From Ochrobactrum vermis (lineage in GTDB: Bacteria > Pseudomonadota > Alphaproteobacteria > Rhizobiales > Rhizobiaceae), in contig NZ_PCOC01000002.1 of NCBI RefSeq assembly GCF_002975205.1, positions 1,987,501 to 2,051,500 on the forward strand: a stretch of 64,000 nucleotides of DNA. The letters run 5' to 3'. The notes under the pieces were generated by a model. The model made no database searches. It was not told the DNA's origin and saw only the letters and a list, made by a program, of their open reading frames with translations. The translations under genes were made by a program, and so were the position numbers. The stretch's first letter is position 1; each line of letters begins with the position of its first letter. Positions 7,619-17,102 of the stretch are shown here, piece by piece.

Positions 7619-8562
7619 AACGCCACCCTGTCTCCACCCTTAAGGCCCAGATATTCACGCGCCTCGTCAGGCGTTGCAACGTCCAGCGACAGGCCGTCGA
7701 GGATGCCGCGGATGCGCCGCACCTGATCGGCATTGCTTTTGGCGAGCTGGCCGCGCCCGTCATAGAGGCTGTCTTCCAGCCCGACGCGAACATTGCCGCC
7801 CATGGCAGCCGCCATGGTGATCATCGGGATCTGATGCCGTCCCGCCGCCAGCACGGAGAAGGAATAGTCGTCCCCGAACAATTTGTCGGCGATGCGCTTC
7901 ATATGCATGAGATTGTCCGGATCGGCCCCGATACCGCCCAGAACACCGAAGACGAACTGGATGAACAAATGGCCCGACACCAGTCCCCGGTCGCGGAAAT
8001 ATGCCAGCGAATAGAGATGGCCGACATCGTAGCATTCAAACTCGAAGCGCGTGCCGCAGCCCTGTCCGAGGCTGGTCAAAATGCCTTCCATATCCGCGAA
8101 AGTGTTCTTGAAAATCGAATGGCGCGTGGCTTCCAGCAATTCCGGTTCCCACGCATGTTTCCATTCACGCGGCTTGTCGAGGGCCGGAAACAGCGCGAAA
8201 TTCATCGAGCCCATGTTGAGCGAACACATTTCCGGTTCTGCCTTGAGCGGCGCGGCCAGCCGGTCTTCCAGCGTCATCAGCGACGAGCCACCGGTGGAAA
8301 TATTCACCACCGCGCTCGTCGATTGCTTGATACGCGGCAGGAACTGCATGAACAGGTCTGGATTGGCGGACGGCCTGCCGTCGCGTGGATCGCGGGCGTG
8401 AAGATGCAGGATGGATGCGCCCGCTTCCGCCGCCGCAATGGCTTCGCTGGCGATCTCATCCGGTGTCACCGGCAGATGCGGTGACATGGTCGGCGTATGG
8501 ACGGAGCCCGTCACCGCGCAGGTGATAATCACCTTGCGACGCGTTTTCTTCTTGTCGGTCAT
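7615..8562 (-). CDS. BKACE-family beta-keto acid cleavage enzyme (Kce-like, DUF849)
   Basis: 315-residue TIM-barrel enzyme. The family takes a beta-keto acid and acetyl-CoA and gives acetoacetate plus an acyl-CoA; the founding member acts on 3-keto-5-aminohexanoate in lysine fermentation. Zinc ligands are seen in ILHLHARDP (H53, H55), and the family segment SLNMGSMNFA is present. Length is normal. It follows the aminotransferase gene by 12 bases. BKACE members act on many different keto acids, including dehydrocarnitine. A beta-keto acid made by the neighbouring aminotransferase is the likely substrate (inference). Confidence 0.87.
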   Translation of the reverse strand: MTDKKKTRRKVIITCAVTGSVHTPTMSPHLPVTPDEIASEAIAAAEAGASILHLHARDPRDGRPSANPDLFMQFLPRIKQSTSAVVNISTGGSSLMTLEDRLAAPLKAEPEMCSLNMGSMNFALFPALDKPREWKHAWEPELLEATRHSIFKNTFADMEGILTSLGQGCGTRFEFECYDVGHLYSLAYFRDRGLVSGHLFIQFVFGVLGGIGADPDNLMHMKRIADKLFGDDYSFSVLAAGRHQIPMITMAAAMGGNVRVGLEDSLYDGRGQLAKSNADQVRRIRGILDGLSLDVATPDEAREYLGLKGGDRVAF

Positions 8563-8574
8563 GATCCGGTTTCC

Positions 8575-9942
8575 TTACGCATTCACGGGCAGGTTGAGTT
8601 CACGCGCCAGAACCTCCAGCGTATCGCCAAGAATGGCGGTGATCTCGCCGACCTGTTCGCGGTTCACGACCATGGGCGGGCAGACGAGGAAGTGATCACC
8701 CTCGACGCCGCCGCGCGTGCGGCGCGAATAAATGATCAGCCCGCGTTCATAGGCGAGATCGACCATGCGCTGATGAGCGTTCAGTTCCTTCGGCAGCGGC
8801 TTCATGGTTTCAGGATCGGACACGAACTCGGCTGCCAGCAGCAAGCCCTTGCCGCGCACATCGCCGATGAAGGGGAAGCGTTTTGCAAGCCCTTCCAGCT
8901 CGCCCTTCAGCGCATCACCCATGCGGGCGGCATTGCCGACCAGATCAAGACGGTCAATCTCCTGCAGCACCGCCTTGCCTGCCGCGCAAGCCAGCGGATT
9001 GCCAGCATAGGTGAAACCATGCAGGAAGCCCCCGGCATCCAGAACCGGCTGCACGATACGGGCAGGTGCCGCCATTGCGCCAAGCGGGCAATAGCCGGAG
9101 GCAAAGCCCTTGGAAAGCGCGATCAGATCAGGCTTGCAGTTCCAGTGGTCACCGCCGAGAAACTTGCCGGTGCGCCCGGCGCCGCTCATCACCTCGTCGT
9201 GGATCAGCAGGATGCCATAACGGTCGCAGATTTCGCGGATGCGCGGATAATAGCTGTCGGGCGCGACCAGCGCCCCGGTCGAGGCGCCGCCAATTGGCTC
9301 CATGATGAAGGCGAGGACGCTTTCAGGGCCTTCTTCTTGAATCTTCTCCTCCAGCATGTCGGCATATTTCTGGCCGCGCTGTTCCATCGTGAGATTGTCG
9401 CGGTCGAGATAGGCGGTCGGTGCCGGGACTTTCGGCATTTCGCGCATGATGGGTGCGAAAGGCTCACTCAAAGCCGCATAGCCGGTGACAGCCAGAGCGC
9501 CAAGCGTGCCGCCATGGTAAGATGGAAAGCGCGAGATCACTTTCCAGCGCGTGCCCTGCCCGGTCGCAACCGCCCATTGGCGGGCGAGCTTGATACAGGA
9601 TTCGACCGCTTCCGAACCACCGGAAACAAAGAAAATCTTGTCCAGACCTTCCGGCATACGCTCGGCGGCCATGCGCGCCAGATCTTCCGCCGGTTCGTTT
9701 TCGAAATGCAGGCGATAAGCGAAGGTGACGCGATCCATCTGCTCTTTCATGGCGTCGAGCACATAGCGATTGCCGTGACCAATATTGACCACCATCGCGC
9801 CGCTCGACCCGTCGATGACGCGGCGTCCGTCCTGATCCCAGATGTAGATGCCCTCGGCACGATCAACCAGCGGCCTGCGCAGGCGCGACTGGTAGAAAAG
9901 ATGCGATGCGGGGCGTTCGTTCTGTGCTTTTGTGTTGAGCAT
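8575..9942 (-). CDS. Class III PLP-dependent aminotransferase
   Basis: 455 residues, fold-type I, omega/beta-aminotransferase family. The PLP lysine lies in LIALSKGFASGYCPLGA and the cofactor aspartate in LLIHDEVMSGAGRTGK; FVSGGSEAVESCIKLAR is the phosphate-binding region. Such enzymes move an amino group from a non-alpha carbon to pyruvate or 2-oxoglutarate. It sits between the amidase-like gene and the BKACE gene with short gaps. A transaminase acting on a beta-amino acid would make exactly the kind of keto acid that BKACE enzymes cleave. Exact substrate unknown. Confidence 0.88.
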   Translation of the reverse strand: MLNTKAQNERPASHLFYQSRLRRPLVDRAEGIYIWDQDGRRVIDGSSGAMVVNIGHGNRYVLDAMKEQMDRVTFAYRLHFENEPAEDLARMAAERMPEGLDKIFFVSGGSEAVESCIKLARQWAVATGQGTRWKVISRFPSYHGGTLGALAVTGYAALSEPFAPIMREMPKVPAPTAYLDRDNLTMEQRGQKYADMLEEKIQEEGPESVLAFIMEPIGGASTGALVAPDSYYPRIREICDRYGILLIHDEVMSGAGRTGKFLGGDHWNCKPDLIALSKGFASGYCPLGAMAAPARIVQPVLDAGGFLHGFTYAGNPLACAAGKAVLQEIDRLDLVGNAARMGDALKGELEGLAKRFPFIGDVRGKGLLLAAEFVSDPETMKPLPKELNAHQRMVDLAYERGLIIYSRRTRGGVEGDHFLVCPPMVVNREQVGEITAILGDTLEVLARELNLPVNA

Positions 9943-9954
9943 GGCGTTACTCTG

Positions 9955-11613
9955 TCAGCGCTTGAGATATTGGTTGAGAACATTGGCGGTCACACGCTCG
10001 ACCATACGGTCGCCGCGTTTGAGAGCCGCCACCCACTCGCAGCTTCCGGCGTGGAAAACCTCACCCTTGCCGCGCGGGAAATTGACGATCATGCCGCAGC
10101 CGCGCTTGATGCGTTCGACGGCTGCATCGCCATTGTCGCCGATCAGCGTATCGGCGACAAATTTGGCATCGGCATCGGAGAGGAACTGGTCGTCGGCTGG
10201 AATATCCGCGCTCTCTTCCTTGAGAGACGACATGCCGAGCGCCAGAATCTGCAATCCATCGGGTACGCCGCTACCCTCTTCCGGCTCCGGCAGGCCGCCC
10301 CGGATCACATAATCGAGCCCATCAACTTCGTAGCCGAAGGCATGACCGTCTGCGCCCAAAAGATCGCCATAATAGATGCCGGTACCAGTAAAAGCCCAAT
10401 GTTCGGGGCGATAGACCGGAAAACCACGCACGCCGCGTGGGGCGCAACCACCCCAGCCGACATAAAGCCCGCGCAACGCATTGAGACCGAAGGTTTCGGC
10501 AGCAGGCCGTCCGGTTTCCGTCGCTTCCCAGCAACCGCTGGTACGACGCGGATCTGCGGAGCGATAGACCGGGTCTTCGGCGCGGGCGCGATATTTGTAG
10601 CAAGTCTGGCGCTTGCCATCATCCTCAAGCCGGGTCTGCCACATGAAGTTGCCCGCAAAACGTGCCGCACGCCCGCCGCCATCGACATAATGATCGACGG
10701 CATCGCGCATTTCCCATGTCCAGTATTCGTCGTGACCGACAAAGGCCACGCAATCATAACCGTCGAGGATTTCCGGCGAGAAATGCAGTTCGTGCTGGCT
10801 GGCGAGATCAACCGCAAAACCTTCCCGTTCGGCCCAGCGGAAGAACAGACTGTCATAGCTTGCCCAGCCGGAGGAGGCATATTTCTTGGAGTAGCCATTG
10901 GCATAGGCCCACTCCATATGCGGATAGCGCGGCGGTGCAGCGGGCGGCGTCACAAACTCCAGCGGCACGCGAGGCGCATCGGATGGCAGGACAGCAAAGC
11001 CACGGCAGAACGGGCGCTCGATGCTCACCGTCGTTGCATATTGATCGCCATCTGGCCCGGTAATGCCCTGATAGTGGTTGGAACCGCCCCAGGTATTATA
11101 TGCCGTCCAGGTGCCGGTCGCCGCGACCTGCAGGATACGACCGGGCTTGCGGCCCGCTGCCGGTCGCAGAATGAACAGGTGATGGCAATGGATCGGCTGA
11201 CCGTCATTACCATGCGCCTTCAAGGTGATGCGATAAGCGCCTGAAGGCCAGTTCTCATCCGTCTTGAAGGCGAATGTCGTTTCCCAGCCGCAGCCGACAA
11301 CCGAACATTGTGCCGGTGTTTCCTGCCATTTGCAGTCGATCCCGCGCTTGGAGAAAACCGGCGTTTCCACTGCCCCGTCCCGCACGATTTCGATATCGAA
11401 GCGCGAGGCGGTCGCGCTCACCTGCAGATGAACAATCGCACCCGGCAGATAGGAATAAGCATCGGTATAGCACCAGATTTCACCGCGTGGCCCGTCCATG
11501 CCGGGATATTCGTAATAATGGCCAAGGACTGCTTCGCGCCGCTGCGCCGGGGTCAGTCCGAAATCGGGAAACTCCCCAAAATCGGCAAACTCGTTGACGT
11601 TTCTATCGCTCAT
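9955..11613 (-). CDS. N,N-dimethylformamidase large-subunit-like protein
   Basis: 552 residues related to the large (beta) subunit of N,N-dimethylformamidase, an iron-dependent amidohydrolase of small N-substituted formamides. Recognisable parts are the PGMDGPRGEIWCYTDAYSY opening, VTPPAAPPRYPHMEWA, and the central FVGHDEYWTWEMRDAVD block. No small-subunit gene is seen next to it, so it may work alone and on another amide. It lies directly downstream of the amino-acid ABC genes and upstream of the aminotransferase, with gaps under 15 bases. I infer that it acts on the imported compound. Confidence 0.75.
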   Translation of the reverse strand: MSDRNVNEFADFGEFPDFGLTPAQRREAVLGHYYEYPGMDGPRGEIWCYTDAYSYLPGAIVHLQVSATASRFDIEIVRDGAVETPVFSKRGIDCKWQETPAQCSVVGCGWETTFAFKTDENWPSGAYRITLKAHGNDGQPIHCHHLFILRPAAGRKPGRILQVAATGTWTAYNTWGGSNHYQGITGPDGDQYATTVSIERPFCRGFAVLPSDAPRVPLEFVTPPAAPPRYPHMEWAYANGYSKKYASSGWASYDSLFFRWAEREGFAVDLASQHELHFSPEILDGYDCVAFVGHDEYWTWEMRDAVDHYVDGGGRAARFAGNFMWQTRLEDDGKRQTCYKYRARAEDPVYRSADPRRTSGCWEATETGRPAAETFGLNALRGLYVGWGGCAPRGVRGFPVYRPEHWAFTGTGIYYGDLLGADGHAFGYEVDGLDYVIRGGLPEPEEGSGVPDGLQILALGMSSLKEESADIPADDQFLSDADAKFVADTLIGDNGDAAVERIKRGCGMIVNFPRGKGEVFHAGSCEWVAALKRGDRMVERVTANVLNQYLKR

Positions 11614-11622
11614 TCCGATACC

Positions 11623-12396
11623 TCACGCAGCCAGATATTTCTTGAGGAAGGAGCGGGTACGCTCCTGCACCGGATTGCTCAGAATCTGATCCGGCGGCCC
11701 CTCTTCCACCACCACGCCGCCATCCATGAACAGGATGCGGTCGGCGACCTCGCCCGCAAATCGCATCTCATGCGTGACGATCAGCATCGTCATATGTTCG
11801 GCGGCAAGCTGCTTCATGACAGCATTGACTTCATCCACCAGCTCGGGATCGAGCGCCGACGTGGCCTCATCGAACAGCATCACCTTCGGCTGCATGGCGA
11901 GCGCACGCGCAATGGCCACGCGCTGCTTCTGCCCGCCCGACAGGCGCGAGGGGTAGACGTCGATCTTGTCGGCAAGCCCCACCTTTGACAAAAGTTCCAG
12001 CGCCAGTGCGCGCGCTGCACTCTTCGTCATGCCCTTGAGCTTGATCGGGCCGAGCGTGATGTTTTCCAGCACCGTCAGATGCGGGAACAGATTGAAGTGC
12101 TGGAACACCATGCCCATCTGCTGGCGCACCGCATTGATGTGCTTTTCGAAGGCTTGTCCTGCCAGCGGCTGGTTGACCTGCACGCCATCGAGCCAGACTT
12201 CACCGCCATTCAGCGTTTCCAGGTGATTGATCGAACGCAGAAGCGTGCTTTTGCCTGAACCGCTCGGACCGATGATCGCAACGATCTGGCCGCGCCCTAC
12301 TGAAAGATCGATGCCTTTCAGCACTTCCAGCGCACCGTAAGCCTTGCGGGCATCCTTCACTTCGACCATCGGTTTTGCCGATTTGGAGCTGCTCAT
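11623..12396 (-). CDS. Polar amino-acid-type ABC transporter, ATP-binding protein
   Basis: 257 residues, GlnQ/HisP type. Walker [10 protein letters not shown], signature [16 protein letters not shown], Walker [15 protein letters not shown] and the switch histidine in [10 protein letters not shown] are all present. It energises uptake through the two permeases encoded just upstream, and overlaps the nearer one by four bases. The ABC genes share a strand and tight spacing with the catabolic genes downstream, so the cargo is probably the pathway's substrate. Confidence 0.92.
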   Translation of the reverse strand: MSSSKSAKPMVEVKDARKAYGALEVLKGIDLSVGRGQIVAIIGPSGSGKSTLLRSINHLETLNGGEVWLDGVQVNQPLAGQAFEKHINAVRQQMGMVFQHFNLFPHLTVLENITLGPIKLKGMTKSAARALALELLSKVGLADKIDVYPSRLSGGQKQRVAIARALAMQPKVMLFDEATSALDPELVDEVNAVMKQLAAEHMTMLIVTHEMRFAGEVADRILFMDGGVVVEEGPPDQILSNPVQERTRSFLKKYLAA

Positions 12397-13052
12397 CGCG
12401 TGACCTCCACTTTTCTTTCAATGCGCCGCAGGCCTGCCTCAAGGACAAGATTGACCAGGTAATAGATGGCCGCGACGGTGATATAGAATTCAAACGGGCT
12501 GAAGGTTTCGCTGATGGCAAGCTGGGCGCTGTGCACCAGTTCCGCGATGCCGATGATAGAGACCAGCGACGTATCCTTCAGAAGAACGATCATGTTGTTG
12601 CCAATCGGCGGGATCGTGTTGCGGATCGCCTGCGGAATGACGACATAGCGCAAAGCCTGACTGTGGCTGAAACCGACGGAACGTGCACCTTCCATCTGAC
12701 CGGGATCGACAGCCACAATGCCTGCGCGGATGATGTCGGCATTATAGACGGCAAAGTGCAGGCTGAGGCCGATAATGCCAGCACCAAGGGCCGGAATATC
12801 GATGCCGATCTGAGCCAGCCCGAAATAGATGAGGAACAGTTGCAGCAGAAGCGGCGTTCCCATGAACAGCCACATGAAGAACCGCACCGGCCATGCAAGG
12901 ATGGCAGGCGCATAAAGCACCACCAGCGCAAATGCGATGCCGAGCACGAAGCTTAAGAAGGCAGAAGCAACGGTCAGAACAAGCGTCCACCACAGTCCGG
13001 TCAAAAGCAGATCCGTATAGGGAGTGACGATGCTGAAATCGAGAGCCTGCAT
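12393..13052 (-). CDS. Polar amino-acid-type ABC transporter, permease
   Basis: 219 residues from the ATG at 13052, which GGGAGGACTGG precedes; an upstream in-frame GTG at 13067 is less likely. HisM/GlnP-type inner-membrane subunit with about five membrane segments. The cytoplasmic EAA-type loop is seen as [21 protein letters not shown]. It pairs with the next permease gene upstream to form the translocation pore. Confidence 0.9.
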   Translation of the reverse strand: MQALDFSIVTPYTDLLLTGLWWTLVLTVASAFLSFVLGIAFALVVLYAPAILAWPVRFFMWLFMGTPLLLQLFLIYFGLAQIGIDIPALGAGIIGLSLHFAVYNADIIRAGIVAVDPGQMEGARSVGFSHSQALRYVVIPQAIRNTIPPIGNNMIVLLKDTSLVSIIGIAELVHSAQLAISETFSPFEFYITVAAIYYLVNLVLEAGLRRIERKVEVTR

Positions 13053-13063
13053 CCAGTCCTCCC

Positions 13064-13711
13064 TCACTGCGCCGCGAAGCGCTTGTCGAGAAAATCGACC
13101 CCACGCGCCATGACATAGATGATGATCATGTAGAGAACGGCGGCGACACCGAAAATCTCGAACGGCTTGTAGGTCGAACCGATGAAACGCTGCGCCGTAT
13201 AGGTCAGCTCAACCACCGAAATGGTGGAGACCAGCGCCGAGCCCTTCAGAAGAGCAATGGCGTTGACGCCGAGCGGACGGATCATCAGCCGCGCGGCCTG
13301 CGGCAGTATGACGAGCCGCATGGTCTGGCCGCGCCCGAAGCCGATGGAGCGCGCCGCTTCGCTTTGGCCGCGATCGACACTCTGGATTGCGCCGCGGATC
13401 GATTCCGACATATAGGCGCCGATATTCAGCCCGAGCCCGATGACGCCGGCGGCAAACGGTTCCAGATTGATGCCGACCTGCGGACCGCCGAAATAAAGGA
13501 TGAAGAGCTGTACAAGGCAAGGCGTGCCGCGAAAGACACTGACATAGGCGGCTGCAAGCCCCCGCAAAATCGGTGAGCGGGACAGGCGTGCCGCCACAAG
13601 TATCGCAGCCACCGCAAGGCCCAGAATGAGGGCCAGCGCGGAAATTTGCACAGTTACCCATGCCGCCTCCAGAAAAAACGGGAGGACGCGCTGCATCAAC
13701 GCAAAATCCAT
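13064..13711 (-). CDS. Polar amino-acid-type ABC transporter, permease
   Basis: 215 residues, HisQ/GlnP-type membrane subunit with about five hydrophobic segments. The EAA-type loop reads EAARSIGFGRGQTMRLVILPQA. First of two adjacent permease genes in the transcription order. A strong hairpin between it and the binding-protein gene upstream probably sets a lower expression level than that of the binding protein. Confidence 0.9.
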   Translation of the reverse strand: MDFALMQRVLPFFLEAAWVTVQISALALILGLAVAAILVAARLSRSPILRGLAAAYVSVFRGTPCLVQLFILYFGGPQVGINLEPFAAGVIGLGLNIGAYMSESIRGAIQSVDRGQSEAARSIGFGRGQTMRLVILPQAARLMIRPLGVNAIALLKGSALVSTISVVELTYTAQRFIGSTYKPFEIFGVAAVLYMIIIYVMARGVDFLDKRFAAQ

Positions 13712-13739
13712 CGGAAAACTCCGGTCAATCGGTTCTCAA

Positions 13740-13764
13740 CCGGCCCGGACATATGCCGGGCCGG
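13740..13764 (-). terminator. Intercistronic hairpin after the binding-protein gene
   Basis: CCGGCCCGG (13740-13748) pairs perfectly with CCGGGCCGG (13756-13764) around a seven-base loop. It lies between the stop of the binding-protein gene and the first permease. With no T-run it is more likely an mRNA-stabilising or partial stop element than a full terminator. Confidence 0.6.
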
Positions 13765-13776
13765 GATGACGACATA

Positions 13777-14562
13777 TCAGCGAATGTCGCTGCCGACCCA
13801 TTGCATCGAGATCTTCTCGTAGGTGCCGTCGGCCATGATCTCGTCGAGAGCCTTCTGCATCGCAGCCTTCAGCTCCGGATTGTTCTTGCGGATGGCGATG
13901 CCGATGGCAACGCTGCCGCCTTCAATGTCCGGCGTATCGAGCTTGCGGACCTTCTGGCCGGTTTCCTTGATCGCCACCATGACCGGGATGTTGTCGACAA
14001 CGATGGCGTCAACACGACCCGAATTCAGTTCGAGCATCAGTTCCGGCAGGCCCTTATAGGTGCGAATGGTCCAGCCGCCCTGTTCACGCGCCCATTTCTC
14101 ATGGGTTTCACCAAGCGTCACGCCCAAGGTCTTGTCCTTGAGGTCATCCAGCTTCTGAACGGCAGAGTCTTCCTTCACGAAAACCGCGCGACCCGCGTGA
14201 TAATACGGCCCAACGAAGTCCACGGCCTTCTCGCGTTCCGGCGTAATCGTCATGGAGCCGACCACCGTGTCGAACTTGCCAGCCCGAAGACCGGCGACGA
14301 TACCGTCCCAGGCCGTGGTGATGAGCTGCGGCTTCAACTGCATGCGCTCGGCAATAGCCGCGCCGATGGAAGCGTCAAAGCCCACAACCTCGTTCTTCTC
14401 GTTGACGAAATTGAACGGCGGATACTGGCCGCTCATGGCGATCTTCAGTTCGCCCGATGCCTTGATCTTTTCAAGATCATCCGCCTGTGCGGGCGCGACC
14501 GCAAAAACTGCGGTGGCGGCAATCGCGGCAGCGGCAATGAAACCCGTGAATTTGTTGAACAT
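13777..14562 (-). CDS. Amino-acid-type ABC transporter, periplasmic substrate-binding protein
   Basis: 261 residues with a Sec signal peptide (hydrophobic stretch about residues 7-22, ending APAQA). Type II periplasmic binding fold, SBP family 3: MSGQYPPFNFVNEKNEVVGFD, then AERMQLKPQLITTAWDGI. The RAVFVKEDS segment carries the usual carboxylate-binding region. It is the first gene of the long leftward catabolic operon, divergent from a LysR gene. The ligand is probably a small zwitterionic compound; its identity cannot be told. Confidence 0.9.
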   Translation of the reverse strand: MFNKFTGFIAAAAIAATAVFAVAPAQADDLEKIKASGELKIAMSGQYPPFNFVNEKNEVVGFDASIGAAIAERMQLKPQLITTAWDGIVAGLRAGKFDTVVGSMTITPEREKAVDFVGPYYHAGRAVFVKEDSAVQKLDDLKDKTLGVTLGETHEKWAREQGGWTIRTYKGLPELMLELNSGRVDAIVVDNIPVMVAIKETGQKVRKLDTPDIEGGSVAIGIAIRKNNPELKAAMQKALDEIMADGTYEKISMQWVGSDIR

Positions 14563-14617
14563 GCTGTTCCCGACTTCCTCTTGTTGTTTTTCTTGAGGCT
14601 ATTTGATGCCCCTCAAT

Positions 14618-14687
14618 ATTCATGATTGCTTTTATGGATGCATTTCGCAAATAGATAATGGGAATAGATCGCATAGATTTCATGAAT
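14618..14687. promoter_or_regulatory. Divergent promoter region with inverted ATTCATGA/TCATGAAT sites
   Basis: ATTCATGA at 14618-14625 and its complement TCATGAAT at 14680-14687 flank an AT-rich stretch between the LysR gene and the transporter operon. LysR regulators usually bind such divergent regions and control the neighbouring operon. The second site overlaps the first possible LysR start (14686). Confidence 0.4.
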
Positions 14688-15657
14688 GGATGAACCCATG
14701 TCGCTACACCGCCCCGAGCGCCTTGTCTGGGATCTGGACTGGAACCTTCTGCGCAGTTTTGTGGTGATCGCCGAAGTGAAAAGCATCACCCGCGCCGCCG
14801 AGCGCCTCAACCTCAAACAGCCGAGCGTGAGCAATGCGCTGCGCCGGCTGGAAGAGCGTATCGGCCAGCGGCTGGTGGAGCGTGACGCCACACATTTTGA
14901 GCTGACGGAAGTCGGCAAACTGCTCTATGAACAGAGCATCGAAGTCTTCGGTGCCATTTCGCAACTGCCGCAGCTTGTGCGGGGGGTCGGTGACGATGTA
15001 ACCGGCCATGTCACCATTTCGGTCGCCAGCCACATCGTATCGCCGATCTTCGACCAGGCGCTTGCGCTGTTTCACGAGCAGCATCCCCGTGCAACGCTGA
15101 CGATCAACGTATCCGCCAGCACAGAAGTCGCCCGGCTGGTGCGGGAGAAGCGTACCTCTTTCGGCCTTGGTCTGGTGAGCAATCGCGATCCGGCGCTGGA
15201 TTACACCATGGTCTATCGTGAGTTCTTCGGCTTTTTCTGCGGTCCCCGACACCGGATGTTCGGCCAGTCCGGTCTGACGCTTGCCGATCTGAAAGGGGAA
15301 CCATCGGTGTCGTTTCAGACCGACCATATTGCCGACGCGCTACGCCCCGTGGCCCTGCTGCGCAGTGAAGCGCGGCTTTCACCGGATGTCGTCGGCACCT
15401 CATCGAGCCTCGAAGAAGTGCGCCGGATGATCATCACCGGGCTTGGCATCGGCCCGCTTCCGCTGCATGTGGCGCGACGCGAGATTGCTGACGGTCTTCT
15501 CTGGCGTCTGCCACCTTACGATACCCCACCCGCCATCGATGTTTTCCTGATCCACAATCCGGAAACCAATCTCAACAAGGCCGAAAAGGCCATGCTGGCC
15601 GGATTGAAGACGTTGATTGCTTCTACACCACTGGAAGACCGCATTTATGGAGATTGA
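14686..15657 (+). CDS. LysR-type transcriptional regulator
   Basis: 323 residues. Winged helix-turn-helix at about residues 20-80 (LRSFVVIAEVKSITRAAERL, then LKQPSVSNALRRLEERIG) and a C-terminal periplasmic-binding-like effector domain. It is transcribed away from the amino-acid transporter/BKACE operon and is its likely regulator, with a pathway compound as coinducer. The ATG at 14698 is a possible alternative start; neither has a strong ribosome site. Confidence 0.88.
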   Translation: MDEPMSLHRPERLVWDLDWNLLRSFVVIAEVKSITRAAERLNLKQPSVSNALRRLEERIGQRLVERDATHFELTEVGKLLYEQSIEVFGAISQLPQLVRGVGDDVTGHVTISVASHIVSPIFDQALALFHEQHPRATLTINVSASTEVARLVREKRTSFGLGLVSNRDPALDYTMVYREFFGFFCGPRHRMFGQSGLTLADLKGEPSVSFQTDHIADALRPVALLRSEARLSPDVVGTSSSLEEVRRMIITGLGIGPLPLHVARREIADGLLWRLPPYDTPPAIDVFLIHNPETNLNKAEKAMLAGLKTLIASTPLEDRIYGD

Positions 15658-15678
15658 CGAGCGGGTCATGCCCGCTCG
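15658..15678. terminator. Hairpin between convergent LysR and MFS genes
   Basis: CGAGCGGG (15658-15665) pairs with CCCGCTCG (15671-15678) around TCATG, in the 31 bases between two convergent stops. It can serve both directions; no clear T-run. Confidence 0.6.
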
Positions 15679-15688
15679 CCCTATGGAT

Positions 15689-16921
15689 TTATTCTGCTGC
15701 TTCCGCTGCGCATAGTGCATCACATTCGACAGTTTCCGTTGCTCCGGACAGGCTGTCCTGACCCAGCGCGACAACGACTGCGGCGCTGAAACTGGCTGCG
15801 ACCGAAACCCAGAAGCCGTTTGCGGCACCGAAATTGTCAACCACCCAGCCGGCAACGAACGCACCGAACGCCATCCCGATACCGATGCCGGTCATCACCC
15901 AGGTTATGCCTTCGGTCAGCACTGTTTCAGGCACGCGGCGTTCGATCAGACCGAAGGCCGTGATGAATGTCGGAGAAATCGCAACGCCGCTGACGAACAC
16001 CGCAGTTGCAAGAAGCGTGGTCGACGTACCGGCGAAGGGTAGCGGCAGCGCAGTCAGTGCCAGCACGCTGACGGCAATCATCAACTGGCGCTGTAGTGGC
16101 ATACGAAGCGCCAGTGCCCCGAGCGTTATCCCGACAAGGAACGAACCTATGGCATAGACGCCGATCACAAGGCTGGCCGCGCCGGGCTGACCGAGCTCGC
16201 GTGTGATCGCCACGGCACTGACTTCGGCCGTCGCAAAAGTGGAACCGACGAAGATGAGTGCCAGCGTAATAATCTGAACGGGTCGCGACCAGATTGCGGA
16301 GCGTTGCGGGCTATTCTGATCGAGCGCACGAACCGGCGGCTCGCTGGAACGCTGCAGAAGGAAGGCGGTCGTGCCCACAGCCAGAAATGCCGTGCTGATA
16401 AGCATCCCCGCTTCGGGAAACAGCGAAACCGCCAAAGCCACGGAAAGGGACGCACCTGAAATATAGACCAGTTCGTCTGCAGCCGACTCGAATGCGAAAG
16501 CGGTATTCAATTCAGGACGGTTGCGGAAAATTTCCGTCCATCTTGCCCGCACCATGGCCGGGATGCTTGGCATGGCACCGGCGAAGAATGCCGAGACGAA
16601 CAATGTCCAGTTCGCCCAGCCCTGATTTGTTGACGCAATCAGAAGGGCGAAGGCTATCACCGAAACGATTGTGGCAGGCATGACAATGCGGCTTTGCCCA
16701 TAACGGTCGACAAGCCGCGATATTTGCGGCGATATGAATGCATTCGTCAGCGCGAAGGTGGCCGAAACCGCGCCCGCAAGCCAATATTCGCCATGGGTCT
16801 GCGCAAGCATGGCCACGATGCCGACGGGCGCCATCGCAAAAGGAAGACGAGCGAAGAACGCAGCCGCCGAAAAGCCGATAGCGCCTGGAGCGCTGAAAAT
16901 TTCTCTATATGGATTGGACAT
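15689..16921 (-). CDS. Major facilitator superfamily transporter (efflux type)
   Basis: 410 residues with about twelve hydrophobic segments and an ISRLVDRYGQSRIV loop between segments 2 and 3, in the place of the MFS signature. Short soluble N-terminus, SNPYREIF. Single-gene unit divergent from a TetR regulator, which is the usual arrangement for a regulated drug or metabolite exporter. Substrate not predictable. Confidence 0.85.
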   Translation of the reverse strand: MSNPYREIFSAPGAIGFSAAAFFARLPFAMAPVGIVAMLAQTHGEYWLAGAVSATFALTNAFISPQISRLVDRYGQSRIVMPATIVSVIAFALLIASTNQGWANWTLFVSAFFAGAMPSIPAMVRARWTEIFRNRPELNTAFAFESAADELVYISGASLSVALAVSLFPEAGMLISTAFLAVGTTAFLLQRSSEPPVRALDQNSPQRSAIWSRPVQIITLALIFVGSTFATAEVSAVAITRELGQPGAASLVIGVYAIGSFLVGITLGALALRMPLQRQLMIAVSVLALTALPLPFAGTSTTLLATAVFVSGVAISPTFITAFGLIERRVPETVLTEGITWVMTGIGIGMAFGAFVAGWVVDNFGAANGFWVSVAASFSAAVVVALGQDSLSGATETVECDALCAAEAAE

Positions 16922-16958
16922 CGGAGTGGGTCCTTGAAAGGGGAAATTACGTCACTTG

Positions 16959-17025
16959 CATACGGTCCGTATGTTAATTAAATAATTGATACGCGGCGTA
17001 TGTCAACTAGTATACGCAGCGTATG
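16959..17025. promoter_or_regulatory. Three TetR-type operator palindromes
   Basis: Three related palindromes: CATACGGTCCGTATG (16959-16973), ATACGCGGCGTAT (16989-17001) and ATACGCAGCGTAT (17012-17024). Their centres are 29 and 23 bases apart, between the MFS exporter and TetR genes. This is the expected control site for autoregulation and exporter repression. Confidence 0.75.
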
Positions 17026-17102
17026 AAAATTAAAGCGTAATCCGACCGGAGTGAAACGGGGATCGATAAGATTACGCCCAGACAGAAAGCTTTGGAGCGA
17101 CG

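Noticed and set aside
8497..11244. A 915-codon plus-strand open frame
   Set aside because: It lies antisense to the clear aminotransferase and dimethylformamidase-like genes. It has no recognisable motif; long antisense frames are expected in GC-rich DNA.
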